Origin: Hyphomicrobiales bacterium
GTDB taxonomy: Bacteria; Pseudomonadota; Alphaproteobacteria; Rhizobiales; Rhizobiaceae
Assembly: GCA_900473685.1 (NCBI GenBank)
Contig: UCNE01000014.1
Span: 1 to 64,000, forward strand
Length of the DNA stretch: 64,000 bases
Reading direction: 5' to 3'
Shown: positions 1-8,715 of the stretch, piece by piece
Layout: each line of letters begins with the position of its first letter
Numbering within the stretch: the stretch's first letter is position 1
Made by a program: the position numbers and the translations under genes
The notes under the pieces: model-generated
The model's input: the letters and a program-made list of their open reading frames with translations, nothing else
Told to the model about the DNA's origin: nothing
Databases searched by the model: none

Positions 1-40
1 CGACCCATTCGCCGGCGATCAGATTGTGATGAAGTGTCAT
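1..40 (-). CDS. Probable NAD(P)-dependent aldehyde dehydrogenase, N-terminal 13 codons only
   Basis: Only the first 13 codons are in the window, reading MTLHHNLIAGEWV. The pattern of a short polar start followed by LI-x-GEWV is typical of the N-terminus of aldehyde dehydrogenases. An AAAGGAGG ribosome site lies about 10 bases upstream of the ATG. The gene follows gguC in the same direction, so it is probably the last or next gene of the chvE-ggu operon. An alpha-ketoglutarate semialdehyde dehydrogenase for oxidative arabinose or galactose breakdown would fit the context, but that substrate is inference from position only. Confidence 0.5.
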   Translation of the reverse strand, partial: MTLHHNLIAGEWV

Positions 41-109
41 GGGCTCGAAGCCTCCTTTGGTTCAGCGAGCGCCCTGGGATAGACGCCCGCAGTCAAATGC
101 TTGAACGGA

Positions 110-1102
110 TCAGAGCTGGCCGATCGTGACATCGTCTTCGCTGGCAATCGCCAGCGTGTTGCGCAGCGGCAGGCCAAATTCAGACGCCTCGATTTCGAAG
201 ACATCGCCCGCCTCGGTCTTGATGCCATCACCGAAGGACAGCGTCGCCGTGCCGAACATATGGACATGCACATCGCCCGGCGCACGGAAGATACCGTATT
301 TGAAGTGGTGATATTCAAGATTGGCGAATGTATGCGACATGTTGGCTTCGCCGGACAGGAACGGCTTTTCCCAGAACACGGCGCCATCGCGGATGATGCG
401 CGAGGTCCCGCGGATATCGCTCGGCGCTTCGCCGACCCGGATTTCCGGACCAAAGCTTGCCGGCCGCAGCTTGGAATGGGCGAGATAGAGATAGTTGACC
501 CGCTCGGTCACGTGATCGGAAAACTCGTTGGCGACGGCAAAACCGATGCGGAATGGCGCGCCCTTGTCGGAGATGACGTAGATACCGGCCATTTCCGGCT
601 CTTCGCCGCCATCCTGAGCAAAAAATGGCGAGACCAGCTCGCCGCCCGGCGCGACTGTCTGGCTGCCATTGCCCTTGTAGAACCACTCTGGCTGAACGCC
701 CTTTTCGCCTGGCTTCGGCTTGCCGCCTTCCAGGCCCATCTTGAACATTCTCATCGTGTCGGTGGCGCCCTCTTCCACCTTGGACACAGCAGCGTGCATC
801 GCATCGCGCGTCGAGGCAGAGCCAAGATGTGTTAGGCCCGTGCCGGTCAGATGCAGGTGGGCATCGTCCGGATGCGTGATCGGCGGCAGGAAATTGCCCT
901 TGGCATAGGCGTCCTGAAGATCGACTTCGCCGCCAAGCCCATGTGCTTCGACGACGGCCTTCAGGCTCCTGCCGGAATTGGCCGCTTCCATCGCCAATGC
1001 GTAGACGCTTGATGCGTTCTTGACCGCACGCGCGGCTTGTCCCGCGTCACGAACGGCGACCGTGATCGAGCCATCATTGTTCTTCACCTGGGAAATCAGC
1101 AC
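110..1102 (-). CDS. gguC: GguC / AraD1-family protein (fumarylacetoacetate hydrolase-like fold)
   Basis: 330 residues, recognised as the GguC protein that follows chvE-gguA-gguB in Agrobacterium and relatives (now also called the AraD1 family). The C-terminal half resembles the fumarylacetoacetate hydrolase-like superfamily, whose members are metal-dependent and act on keto-acid intermediates. The translation begins at GTG, preceded by AAGGA at a suitable distance. No signal peptide or membrane segment is seen, so it should be cytoplasmic. It probably processes a keto-sugar acid from the aldoses imported by ChvE-GguAB. The exact reaction cannot be read from the sequence. About 230 bp separate it from gguB. 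Confidence 0.85.
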   Translation of the reverse strand: MLISQVKNNDGSITVAVRDAGQAARAVKNASSVYALAMEAANSGRSLKAVVEAHGLGGEVDLQDAYAKGNFLPPITHPDDAHLHLTGTGLTHLGSASTRDAMHAAVSKVEEGATDTMRMFKMGLEGGKPKPGEKGVQPEWFYKGNGSQTVAPGGELVSPFFAQDGGEEPEMAGIYVISDKGAPFRIGFAVANEFSDHVTERVNYLYLAHSKLRPASFGPEIRVGEAPSDIRGTSRIIRDGAVFWEKPFLSGEANMSHTFANLEYHHFKYGIFRAPGDVHVHMFGTATLSFGDGIKTEAGDVFEIEASEFGLPLRNTLAIASEDDVTIGQL

Positions 1103-1330
1103 AGCACTATCCTTTTCTCGATCCGGGCTGTCTTTTCGGCGTCAAGCGGCTGGCTTTCGGCAACAACAACCCATTGGGAGACATCGCACGTACTCCCGTT
1201 GGTGGCGGCAAGGCCGCCGTTTTCGTTATGATGCGTGGGCCGGAGCATCTCGCCAAATGTCAGCACGAAACGCGCCCCGGCACCAGTTTGCGCCGGACAA
1301 GGCCCGGCGCGCAGGACAGACCGGAACCGG

Positions 1331-2539
1331 TCAGCCCTTGTTCTTGTTGTAGACGTCGAAGAACACGGCAGCGAGAAGCACGAGGCCCTTGACCAGCTGC
1401 TGGTAATCGATGCCGAGGCCCATGATCGACATGCCGTTGTTCATGACGCCCATGATCAAGGCACCGATGACAGCGCCGGTGATCTTGCCGACGCCGCCCG
1501 ATGCCGAAGCACCGCCGATGAAGCAGGCTGCGATGACGTCGAGTTCGAAGCCAACGCCCGCTTTCGGCGTTGCCGAGTTCAGACGGGCCGCAATGATCAT
1601 GCCAGCGAGAGCCGCAAGCACACCCATGTTGACGAAGGTGTAGAAGGTCAGGCGCTCGGTGTTGATACCGGAGAGCTTTGCCGCCTTCTCGTTACCGCCC
1701 ATCGCATAGATGCGGCGGCCGATCGTCGAGCGTGTGGTGATGAACGTGTAGAGGGCGATCAGCAGACCCATGACGATCAAAACGTTGGGGAAGCCCTTGT
1801 AGGTCGACAGCTGGAAGCCGAGGAAAATCGCCACGCCGGCAATGATCGCCATCTGACCGGCAAAGAACGCAAAAGGTTCGTTTTCCGTGCCGTGTTTATC
1901 GTTGTTCTGGCGATCACGCAGACCGTAATAGATGGCCAGAGCAACCAGAGCCACGATGACGACCAGCGAGAAGAAGTTGGTGATCGTGCCCGGCAGCGGA
2001 TTGAGGAAATACAGGAAGTCAGGGACAAATCCGGTCGACAGCGACTGGAAATCCTTCGGGAACGGGCCGATCGGGCGGTTCTGCAGGATCAGGTAGGTCA
2101 GGCCGCGGAAGACGAGCATGCCGGCCAGCGTCACGATGAAGGCCGGGATCTTCTGGTAGGCGACCCAATAGCCCTGTGCCGCGCCGACGAGACCGCCGAG
2201 GATGAGGCAAACCGGCACCACGATGGAGTAGTGGATACCCCACTTGACCAGCATGATGGCCGACAGCCCGCCGGTGAAGGCGACGATCGATCCGACGGAC
2301 AGATCAATATGACCGGCGACAATGATCAGCAGCATGCCCAGCGCCATGATGACGATGAAGGAATTCTGCAGGATCAGGTTGGTGATGTTGACGGGACGGA
2401 ACAGAACACCGCCGGTCATGAACTGGAAGAACAGCATGATGACGACGAGGGCGATGAGCAGGCCGTATTCGCGGATATTGCTTCTGAAGTAATCGCCAAG
2501 GGATGGTGTGGTTTTCTGAGCGCTTTTTTCGGCGGCCAT
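1331..2539 (-). CDS. gguB: Sugar ABC transporter permease GguB
   Basis: 402-residue integral membrane protein of the RbsC/XylH permease family, with about ten hydrophobic segments and the conserved stretches NIDLSVGS (near residue 80) and FIGGASASGGVG near the C-terminus. It forms the inner-membrane channel for the aldoses bound by ChvE, driven by GguA. Its ATG shares a base with the gguA stop codon (TAATG), which implies translational coupling. It has the same orientation as chvE, gguA and gguC. Its length and order match the known ggu locus of Agrobacterium. Confidence 0.93.
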   Translation of the reverse strand: MAAEKSAQKTTPSLGDYFRSNIREYGLLIALVVIMLFFQFMTGGVLFRPVNITNLILQNSFIVIMALGMLLIIVAGHIDLSVGSIVAFTGGLSAIMLVKWGIHYSIVVPVCLILGGLVGAAQGYWVAYQKIPAFIVTLAGMLVFRGLTYLILQNRPIGPFPKDFQSLSTGFVPDFLYFLNPLPGTITNFFSLVVIVALVALAIYYGLRDRQNNDKHGTENEPFAFFAGQMAIIAGVAIFLGFQLSTYKGFPNVLIVMGLLIALYTFITTRSTIGRRIYAMGGNEKAAKLSGINTERLTFYTFVNMGVLAALAGMIIAARLNSATPKAGVGFELDVIAACFIGGASASGGVGKITGAVIGALIMGVMNNGMSIMGLGIDYQQLVKGLVLLAAVFFDVYNKNKG

Positions 2540-4074
2540 TAGTGTTTCTCCCCGGAGCGCATGATGGCGCGCATGATGGATTCTTGGCTTGCTTCCGCTT
2601 TCGAAAGCTCGGCGACGATGCGTCCCTCGTTCATGACGTAGACGCGGTCGCAGGTTCCGAGCAGTTCGGGCATTTCCGACGAGATCATCAGAATGCCTTT
2701 CCCTTCGGCCGCAAGCTGGTTGATGATGGAGTAGATTTCATATTTCGCCCCGACGTCGATGCCGCGCGTCGGTTCGTCGAGGATCAAGACCTCCGGATTG
2801 GTGAACAGCCATTTCGACAGCACAACCTTCTGCTGGTTGCCGCCGGAAAGATTGACGGCTTCCTGATAGATCGAGTGCGACCGGATGCGCAGCTTGGTGC
2901 GGTAGTCGGTGGCAACCTTTGCTTCCCGATGCCCGTCGATGACACCGCCACTGGCCACGGCATTGAGGTTCGCCAGCGTCGTGTTGTGCATGATGTTGTT
3001 GTTCAGCACTAGGCCGAGATGCTTGCGGTCCTCGGTCACATAGGCAAGACCGGCATCGATGGCGCGCGGAATGGTACTGACATCGACGGACTTGCCGTGC
3101 ATCAGAACGTCACCGGTGATCTTGTGGCCCCAGGACTTGCCGAAAATGCTCATCGCGGTTTCGGTACGTCCGGCCCCCATCAGGCCGGCAATGCCGACGA
3201 CTTCGCCGGCGCGAACCGTGAAATTGATGTCGTGCAGGAACTGCCGGTCGCGATGGTGCTGGTGAAAGACGTTCCAGTTCTTCACTTCCAGCAACGTTTC
3301 GCCGATCTTGGGTTCGCGTGCCGGATAGCGGTCTTCCATATCGCGGCCGACCATGCCCTTGATGATCCGGTCTTCGCTGATATCTTCGTTATGACAGTCG
3401 AGTGTCTCGACCGTTCCGCCGTCGCGGATGATGGTGATCTTGTCGGCGACCTTCTTGATCTCGTTCAGCTTGTGCGAAATGATGATCGAGGTCATGCCCT
3501 GCTTGCGGAACTCCATCAGCAGCTTCAGCAGCGCGTCGGAATCGGTTTCGTTGAGCGATGCGGTCGGCTCATCGAGGATCAGCAACCGGACCTTCTTGGA
3601 GAGCGCCTTGGCGATTTCCACCAGCTGCTGCTTGCCGATGCCGATGTCCGTGATGCGCGCCGTCGGCGGTTCCCGCAGGCCTACCTTGTCGAGCAGTTCC
3701 TGGGTGCGCGAAAACGTCTGTTTCCAGTCGATGACGCCGTTGGTGGCGATTTCGTTGCCAAGAAAGATGTTTTCGGCAATCGACAGCAGCGGCACGAGCG
3801 CCAGCTCCTGGTGAATGATGATGATGCCGAGATGTTCGCTGTCGGAGATCGTCGAGAAGTTGCGAACTTCATTGTCGTAGTGAATCTCGCCGTCATAGGT
3901 TCCGGCCGGATAGACACCGCTCAGCACCTTCATCAGGGTTGATTTTCCGGCGCCGTTTTCGCCGACAAGGGCGTGAATTTCACCTTCGCGGACCTTGAGG
4001 TTGACATTGTCCAGAGCCTTTACGCCCGGAAACGTCTTGGTGATGCCCCGCATTTCGAGAATGATGTTGTCCAT
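2539..4074 (-). CDS. gguA: Sugar ABC transporter ATP-binding protein GguA (two nucleotide-binding domains)
   Basis: 511 residues, with two fused ATPase domains as in MglA, XylG and AraG. The first Walker A is GENGAGKST at about residues 39-47 and the first Walker B is [10 protein letters not shown]. The second half has a degenerate Walker A (GLMGAGRTE), the signature LSGGNQQKV and [13 protein letters not shown] chose the ATG at 4074 because CAGGAA lies just upstream. A GTG 45 bases further upstream stays in frame but has no clear ribosome site. It couples ATP hydrolysis to aldose import with ChvE and GguB. A hairpin separates it from chvE. Confidence 0.93.
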   Translation of the reverse strand: MDNIILEMRGITKTFPGVKALDNVNLKVREGEIHALVGENGAGKSTLMKVLSGVYPAGTYDGEIHYDNEVRNFSTISDSEHLGIIIIHQELALVPLLSIAENIFLGNEIATNGVIDWKQTFSRTQELLDKVGLREPPTARITDIGIGKQQLVEIAKALSKKVRLLILDEPTASLNETDSDALLKLLMEFRKQGMTSIIISHKLNEIKKVADKITIIRDGGTVETLDCHNEDISEDRIIKGMVGRDMEDRYPAREPKIGETLLEVKNWNVFHQHHRDRQFLHDINFTVRAGEVVGIAGLMGAGRTETAMSIFGKSWGHKITGDVLMHGKSVDVSTIPRAIDAGLAYVTEDRKHLGLVLNNNIMHNTTLANLNAVASGGVIDGHREAKVATDYRTKLRIRSHSIYQEAVNLSGGNQQKVVLSKWLFTNPEVLILDEPTRGIDVGAKYEIYSIINQLAAEGKGILMISSEMPELLGTCDRVYVMNEGRIVAELSKAEASQESIMRAIMRSGEKH

Positions 4075-4145
4075 GTTCAGGTATTCCTGCGGCAGTCCGT
4101 GGATGATGAGGCCAGACACAGCGACAATACAAGTCTCTCATCAAG

Positions 4146-4175
4146 ATAAAAGGGCCCGCAAGTGATCGCGGGCCC
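4146..4175 (-). terminator. Hairpin terminator/attenuator between chvE and gguA
   Basis: Seen directly: 8-bp arms GGGCCCGC and GCGGGCCC around an 8-base loop, followed on the minus strand by TTTTAT. It lies 19 bp past the chvE stop and about 70 bp before the gguA start, inside an otherwise continuous operon. It should act as a partial terminator or 3'-end stabiliser that raises chvE message relative to the downstream genes. Confidence 0.75.
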
Positions 4176-4193
4176 CGGATGGAAAAGACGGGA

Positions 4194-5261
4194 TCAGTTG
4201 TTGATCTGGTCTTCCGTGTAGTAACCAGCGCCGACCAGCACTTCCTTGACGTTCGACTTGTCAACAGCGACCGGCTTCAGGAGGTAGGACGGGATAACCT
4301 TGACGCCGTTGTCGTAGGTCTTGGTGTCGTTGATTTCCGGCTCCTTGCCGCCAATGATGGCGTCCGTCATCGAGACAGCAACCTTGGCAAGCTCGCGGGT
4401 ATCCTTGAAGATCGAGGAATACTGTTCGCCAGCGAGGATCGACTTGACCGACGGAAGTTCAGCGTCCTGGCCGGTAACGATCGGCATCGGCATATCGCCG
4501 GAACCGTAGCCAACGCCCTTCAGAGCCGAAATGATGCCGATGGAGAGACCATCGTAAGGCGACAGAACGCCGTCAACCTTGGCATCGGTGTAGGTCGAGG
4601 AGAGCAGGTTTTCCATGCGGGCCTGTGCAACAGCACCGTCCCAACGCAGCGTACCGACCTTTTCCATGCCGGTCTGGCCGGACTTGACGACGATCTTCTT
4701 GGCGTCGATCAGCGGCTGCAGAACCGACATTGCACCGTCGTAGAAGAAGAAGGCGTTGTTATCGTCCGGCGAACCGCCGAACAGTTCAACGTTCTTCGGC
4801 TCGGTCGCGCCGTCGAGCTTCAGGCCCTGAACGAGCGTCGTTGCCTGCAGAACGCCAACCTGGAAGTTGTCGAACGTTGCATAATAGTCGACATTGCCGG
4901 AATCGCGGATCAGACGGTCATAAGCGATGACCTTGACGCCAGCTTCGTGAGCCTTGGCCAGGATGTCGGAGAGCGTCGTGCCGTCGATGGCGCCGATGAT
5001 CAGAACCTTGGCACCCTTGGTGACCATGTTCTCGATCTGGGCCAGCTGGTTCGGGATATCGTCGTCAGCAAACTGCAGGTCCGCCGTGTAGCCGGCTTCC
5101 TTGAACAGCTTTTCCATCGTCTCGCCGTCGGAAATCCAACGGGTCGAGGTCTTGGTCGGCATCGAGATACCAACGGTGCCCTTGTCCTGGGCAATCGCCG
5201 GAACGACGAACGACGCCACGCTGAGCGCTGCGGCGGCGAGAAGCGAAGTAACTAATCTCAT
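4194..5261 (-). CDS. chvE: Periplasmic aldose-binding protein ChvE
   Basis: 355 residues with a typical Sec signal peptide of about 25 residues ending PAIAQ. The rest is a periplasmic binding protein of the ribose/galactose type, with the repeated motif LIIGAIDGT and a C-terminal segment GAGYYTEDQ. ChvE binds galactose, arabinose, glucose, xylose and related aldoses. In Agrobacterium it feeds them to GguAB and presents them to the VirA sensor. The start ATG has GGGAGAG upstream. A LysR gene lies divergently upstream in the position of gbpR. No vir genes are in the window, so a virulence role cannot be inferred here. Confidence 0.93.
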   Translation of the reverse strand: MRLVTSLLAAAALSVASFVVPAIAQDKGTVGISMPTKTSTRWISDGETMEKLFKEAGYTADLQFADDDIPNQLAQIENMVTKGAKVLIIGAIDGTTLSDILAKAHEAGVKVIAYDRLIRDSGNVDYYATFDNFQVGVLQATTLVQGLKLDGATEPKNVELFGGSPDDNNAFFFYDGAMSVLQPLIDAKKIVVKSGQTGMEKVGTLRWDGAVAQARMENLLSSTYTDAKVDGVLSPYDGLSIGIISALKGVGYGSGDMPMPIVTGQDAELPSVKSILAGEQYSSIFKDTRELAKVAVSMTDAIIGGKEPEINDTKTYDNGVKVIPSYLLKPVAVDKSNVKEVLVGAGYYTEDQINN

Positions 5262-5557
5262 GTATCTCTCCCTGAGTGTTGATCCAGGCGGCGATCAGCC
5301 GGCCTTGATATGTGCAGCGCGTCGCGCAGCCGAGAGATCAGAAAATCTCTTGGCGGAGGTTTAAGGGGTGAAAGAAAGCCCTCCCAGGCCTTACACGCTC
5401 CCGAGCACGCTGGCGCACATGGCTGCAAACTGGAATCAAACATCATAACTGTCAAATACAATATAGGTGTATCCATATAACAATTACGGTATACTAATCG
5501 TCAACAGTGTGATTTTTTGCATGTGCGAAGGCATTTTTCTCGGAAGGTGGGTAAAAT
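5262..5557. promoter_or_regulatory. Divergent chvE / gbpR control region
   Basis: This 296-bp AT-richer gap separates the divergent chvE and gbpR starts and contains no convincing gene. It must hold both promoters and the LysR-type binding site. A TTGACA-like hexamer on the minus strand (tgtcaa at 5450-5455) is the best -35 candidate for chvE, but no good -10 is at the right spacing. That would fit an activator-dependent promoter. The region 5465-5515 is the most AT-rich. Confidence 0.45.
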
Positions 5558-6535
5558 ATGGACGATTCAGCGCCGCTCTCATCCACAGCTGTCGATTACT
5601 CGGAGCGCGGAATTTTTCGCTTAGGCTTAAAAATGAGTCATCTACAGCTGATTCTGGCTATCGAAGAGCATGGGCAGATCAGTTCTGCAGCCGATTCCCT
5701 CAGCATTTCGCAGCCGGCCGCATCGCGCATGCTGGGCGAGATCGAGACCATTCTCAAGGCGCCGCTCTGCGCCCGCGTTGCCCGCGGCGTCGAGCTGACA
5801 CAGTATGGCCGAGCGCTGGCGCGCCGGGCACGCACGATCTTTCTGGAGCTTCGGGAAACGACCCGCGAGATCAACGAGTTGAAAACGGGGAGCGGCGGCT
5901 CGGTCTCGCTCGGTTCCGTCACCGGCCCCGCCCTCAATCTTGCCGTTCCCGCCATCAGGCAGGTTTCGACCGCCTATCCCGGCATCGAAATCAACATCCA
6001 GATCGAAAACAGCAATGTGCTCGTTCGCGAGCTCTTGGCCGCCCGGCACGACTTCGTCATCGGCCGGATACCGGACGACATGGATCCGCGGCAGTTCAAT
6101 CTGATTGAGCTCGGCGAAGAAGACGTCTGCCTGATTGTCCGGGCAGGCCATCCGCTGCTCGAGAAAGACATCATCAGCTCTGCCGATCTGCCGGGTTATG
6201 ACTGGGTCTTCCAGCCATCCGGAACGCTTCTGCGGCGCGCCGTCGAAGACAGTTTCCTGTCAGCCGGCACGCCCCTGCCCGCCACCATCATCAACACATC
6301 GTCGACGATCCTCACGGTCTCCATCGTCCGCCACACCAATGCCGTCGCTCCTGTCGCCCGCGACGTGGCCACGCTGATTGCCGGAAGCGGCAGCCAGGCG
6401 GGCGAAATCCGCGTCCTTCCGACAGACTTCGACATCAAGATCAGGCCCTACAGCCTGATCACCGCCCGCGGCCGCGCCCTGCCGCCAAGTGCCAAGCTGC
6501 TCTATGACCTGATCCTCAAGCAGAGCTCCGCCTGA
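5558..6535 (+). CDS. gbpR: LysR-family regulator GbpR (control of chvE)
   Basis: 325 residues. A winged helix-turn-helix at about residues 25-85 carries ISSAADSLSISQPAASRMLGE-type spacing, and the rest is a LysR effector-binding domain. In Agrobacterium, GbpR sits divergently next to chvE and activates it in response to sugars. The same arrangement here, 296 bp apart and head to head, supports the name. Relative to many LysR proteins it has about 25 extra N-terminal residues before the helix-turn-helix, and an internal ATG at residue 27 could be an alternative start. Confidence 0.85.
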   Translation: MDDSAPLSSTAVDYSERGIFRLGLKMSHLQLILAIEEHGQISSAADSLSISQPAASRMLGEIETILKAPLCARVARGVELTQYGRALARRARTIFLELRETTREINELKTGSGGSVSLGSVTGPALNLAVPAIRQVSTAYPGIEINIQIENSNVLVRELLAARHDFVIGRIPDDMDPRQFNLIELGEEDVCLIVRAGHPLLEKDIISSADLPGYDWVFQPSGTLLRRAVEDSFLSAGTPLPATIINTSSTILTVSIVRHTNAVAPVARDVATLIAGSGSQAGEIRVLPTDFDIKIRPYSLITARGRALPPSAKLLYDLILKQSSA

Positions 6536-6588
6536 TCAGGCCCGCAAAACCTTGCCATGCTCTAAGACGGGAAAACGGGAAGACGCGC

Positions 6589-7056
6589 ATGTTCGGAATG
6601 TCGGTGTTCCAGTCCGTTCTGGAACGGCTGAAAACGGAAGAAAACGAGGAAGGCGCTGCTGAGGACGAGCAGGCAGCACATGCCAATATCCGTGGCCTCA
6701 ACGGCGGCTTCGTCGGTAATCTTGCCGCATCCGGGATGGCAGACAGCAGCGCGGTGCAGCGCGCCTATTTCGACACGGCCAGCGACGAGATGCTGGCGCC
6801 ACCCAAACCTGTGCCCAGGCCCGTCATGCCGGATCATCTGGGCCGGGTTCAGCCGGAACAGATCGCTGCCGACTTGGCGCTAACCGAGATGGAAACGCCG
6901 CAGACACTCACCGACAAGCGCCGGCGTTTCGCTGCCGAAAACCATCCCGACCGGCACCACCAGGACTTCCGCGCCAACGCGACCATCCGGATGAAGATCG
7001 CCAACATGCTGATCGACGAGGCGCAGCGGCAGTTACGACTGATGCAGCGGCGGTGA
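6589..7056 (+). CDS. Uncharacterised protein with a degenerate C-terminal J domain
   Basis: 155 residues without signal peptide or membrane segment. The N-terminal two thirds are acidic and low in recognisable motifs. The C-terminus (from about residue 105) reads like helices II and III of a DnaJ domain: a basic helix, then the diagnostic HPD tripeptide in AENHPDRHH, then an amphipathic helix ending QRQLRL. The HPD motif is what stimulates Hsp70 ATPase activity, so it may be a specialised DnaK co-chaperone. It follows gbpR by 53 bp in the same direction and converges with the small membrane gene that ends 4 bp beyond it. Confidence 0.7.
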   Translation: MFGMSVFQSVLERLKTEENEEGAAEDEQAAHANIRGLNGGFVGNLAASGMADSSAVQRAYFDTASDEMLAPPKPVPRPVMPDHLGRVQPEQIAADLALTEMETPQTLTDKRRRFAAENHPDRHHQDFRANATIRMKIANMLIDEAQRQLRLMQRR

Positions 7057-7059
7057 TGA

Positions 7060-7287
7060 TCAGGCCGGATCGTCGGTCTTTGCCTCCTCAGCGGCCTCGG
7101 TCTTCGGCTTGAAGAAGATGAGCAGGACGCAGGCCGTATAGGCAGACACCGCAAGGAAAATCATTCCCCAGGTATCGGCGCCGTTCCAGAATTCGACGGC
7201 AGTCCAGACACAGCAGAGCGCCACGATCAACAGCCGGACCCAAAGCGGCTTGTAGAACGGATGATCCGGGTCGATGAACTTCATCAT
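7060..7287 (-). CDS. Small inner-membrane protein, DUF3329-like
   Basis: 75 residues with two predicted membrane helices: WVRLLIVALCCVWTAVEFW and a second from about residue 40 to 58. A charged cytoplasmic tail rich in Glu, Lys and Asp follows. The N-terminal DPDHPFYKPLWVR resembles the DUF3329 segment found alone in rhizobia and at the front of some sensor kinases. AAGGA precedes the first of two adjacent ATG codons. Its function is unknown. Confidence 0.7.
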   Translation of the reverse strand: MMKFIDPDHPFYKPLWVRLLIVALCCVWTAVEFWNGADTWGMIFLAVSAYTACVLLIFFKPKTEAAEEAKTDDPA

Positions 7288-7671
7288 GCAAACTGTCCTT
7301 GGAAATTTTCCGGCCCTGAAGGCCTTACATCACAAGGTCACAGCTTTATGGCCAAAAGGACATTTGCCGCAAGGGGCCGGACGGTTTAACAGCTTGACGG
7401 CGACGGCGTAAATAGAATAAAAATTCCGAAAATTAAGTTCGTTACGTTTTCATTCTGATTTTCGCGTGTACCGGAGGAGATATGCGGTATGCGCCCAGAA
7501 TGGAAAAGAACAGGGAGAGAGATTGCACCTGCCCGCTATACAGGGCCGGCCGACGCCTGAAACAACCTTGAAAGCATCAGCGCGGACCTGTCTTCCGCAA
7601 CGCCTGTCCGGAGTGAGCGTCATCACCCCGTCCCTTCGCGGCAGTTTGCCGCTCGTCAAAAAGAGATGAAC
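7288..7671. promoter_or_regulatory. Intergenic region upstream of iolG
   Basis: This 384-bp gap separates two divergent genes. A possible sigma70 promoter for iolG is TTGACG (7394-7399) with ATAAAA 17 bp downstream in an A-rich stretch. It also contains a 29-codon open frame with a strong ribosome site, listed separately. I see no riboswitch-like or extended palindromic structure. Confidence 0.35.
7482..7571 (+). CDS. Candidate 29-residue leader peptide upstream of iolG
   Basis: An ATG is preceded by GGAGGAG three bases away and opens a frame of 29 codons ending in TGA. The peptide is basic, with two Cys and seven Arg. It has no recognisable homologue and may be a chance frame. The ribosome site is better than that of many real genes in the window, so it is recorded as a candidate. 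Confidence 0.25.
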   Translation: MRYAPRMEKNRERDCTCPLYRAGRRLKQP

Positions 7672-8667
7672 ATGACCGTCAGATTTGGTCTTCTCGGCGC
7701 CGGCCGTATCGGCAAGGTCCATGCCAAAGCCGTCAGCGGCAATCCGGATGCCGTCCTCGTCGCCGTCGCCGACGCGTTTCCCGAGGCAGCCAACGCGATC
7801 GCCAAGCAGTACGGATGCGCGGTCCGCACCATCGAAGAGATCGAAAAGTCCGCGGATATCGACGCTGTCGTCATCTGCACCCCGACCGACACCCATGCCG
7901 ACCTGATCGAGCGTTTCGCCCGTGCCGGCAAGGCGATCTTCTGCGAAAAGCCTGTTGATCTCGACGTCGGCCGCGTGCGCGAGTGCATCAAGGTTGTCGA
8001 AGAGACCAAGGGCAAACTGATGGTTGGCTTCAACCGCCGCTTCGACCCGCATTTCATGGCCGTGCGCAAGGCGATCGACGATGGCAAGATCGGCGATGTC
8101 GAAATGGTCACGATCATTTCCCGCGATCCCGGCGCCCCGCCGGTCGATTACATCAAGCGTTCCGGCGGTATCTTCCGCGACATGACCATCCACGATTTCG
8201 ACATGGCGCGCTTCCTGCTCGGCGAAGAACCGGTCGCCGTCACCGCCCATGCGGCCGTTCTGGTCGATCCGGAAATCGGCAAGGCCGGCGACTACGACAG
8301 CGTCTCGGTCATCCTGGAAACCGCATCCGGCAAGCAGGCGATCATCTCCAACTCCCGCCGCGCCACCTATGGCTACGACCAGCGCATCGAAGTGCACGGC
8401 TCGAAGGGTGTCGTCTCGGCGGAAAACCAGCGCGCCGTCTCGATCGAGATCGCCAATGGCGACGGCTACACCCGTCCGCCGCTGCACGATTTCTTCATGA
8501 CCCGCTATACCGAAGCCTATGCCAACGAGATCGCCGGCTTCATTTCCGCGATCGAAAAGGGCACAAAGATCACGCCTTCGGGCGCTGACGGCCTCGCGGC
8601 GCTGGCGCTGGCTGATGCAGCCCTGAAGTCCGTGACGGAAAAACGTCAGATCCGCATCGACGCCTGA
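7672..8667 (+). CDS. iolG: myo-Inositol 2-dehydrogenase (Gfo/Idh/MocA family)
   Basis: 331 residues. The N-terminal Rossmann domain opens with GLLGAGRIGKVHA (glycine-rich NAD loop). The family motif CEKPVDLD is near residue 95, and the substrate-domain lysine/histidine pattern includes GGIFRDMTIHDFDMAR. This matches inositol 2-dehydrogenase (IolG, IdhA in rhizobia), which oxidises myo-inositol to scyllo-inosose. I chose the ATG at 7672 because AAAAGAG lies at normal spacing. The ATG at 7666 abuts it too closely. The gene is monocistronic, bounded by a strong terminator. Confidence 0.88.
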   Translation: MTVRFGLLGAGRIGKVHAKAVSGNPDAVLVAVADAFPEAANAIAKQYGCAVRTIEEIEKSADIDAVVICTPTDTHADLIERFARAGKAIFCEKPVDLDVGRVRECIKVVEETKGKLMVGFNRRFDPHFMAVRKAIDDGKIGDVEMVTIISRDPGAPPVDYIKRSGGIFRDMTIHDFDMARFLLGEEPVAVTAHAAVLVDPEIGKAGDYDSVSVILETASGKQAIISNSRRATYGYDQRIEVHGSKGVVSAENQRAVSIEIANGDGYTRPPLHDFFMTRYTEAYANEIAGFISAIEKGTKITPSGADGLAALALADAALKSVTEKRQIRIDA

Positions 8668-8684
8668 TCGATACGTTGAAGTCA

Positions 8685-8714
8685 GAAAGGCCGGGTTCGC
8701 CCGGCCTTTCTTGT
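8685..8714 (+). terminator. Intrinsic terminator after iolG
   Basis: 10-bp stem AAAGGCCGGG / CCCGGCCTTT closed by a TTCG tetraloop, followed by CTTGT. It lies 18 bp after the iolG stop and directly next to the end of the convergent ROK gene, so it may serve both. Confidence 0.85.
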
Positions 8715-8715
8715 A

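Noticed and set aside
1235..2542. A 435-codon plus-strand frame opposite gguB
   Set aside because: Antisense to a permease with clear membrane helices. Its own composition is almost entirely charged, as expected for the complement of hydrophobic codons.
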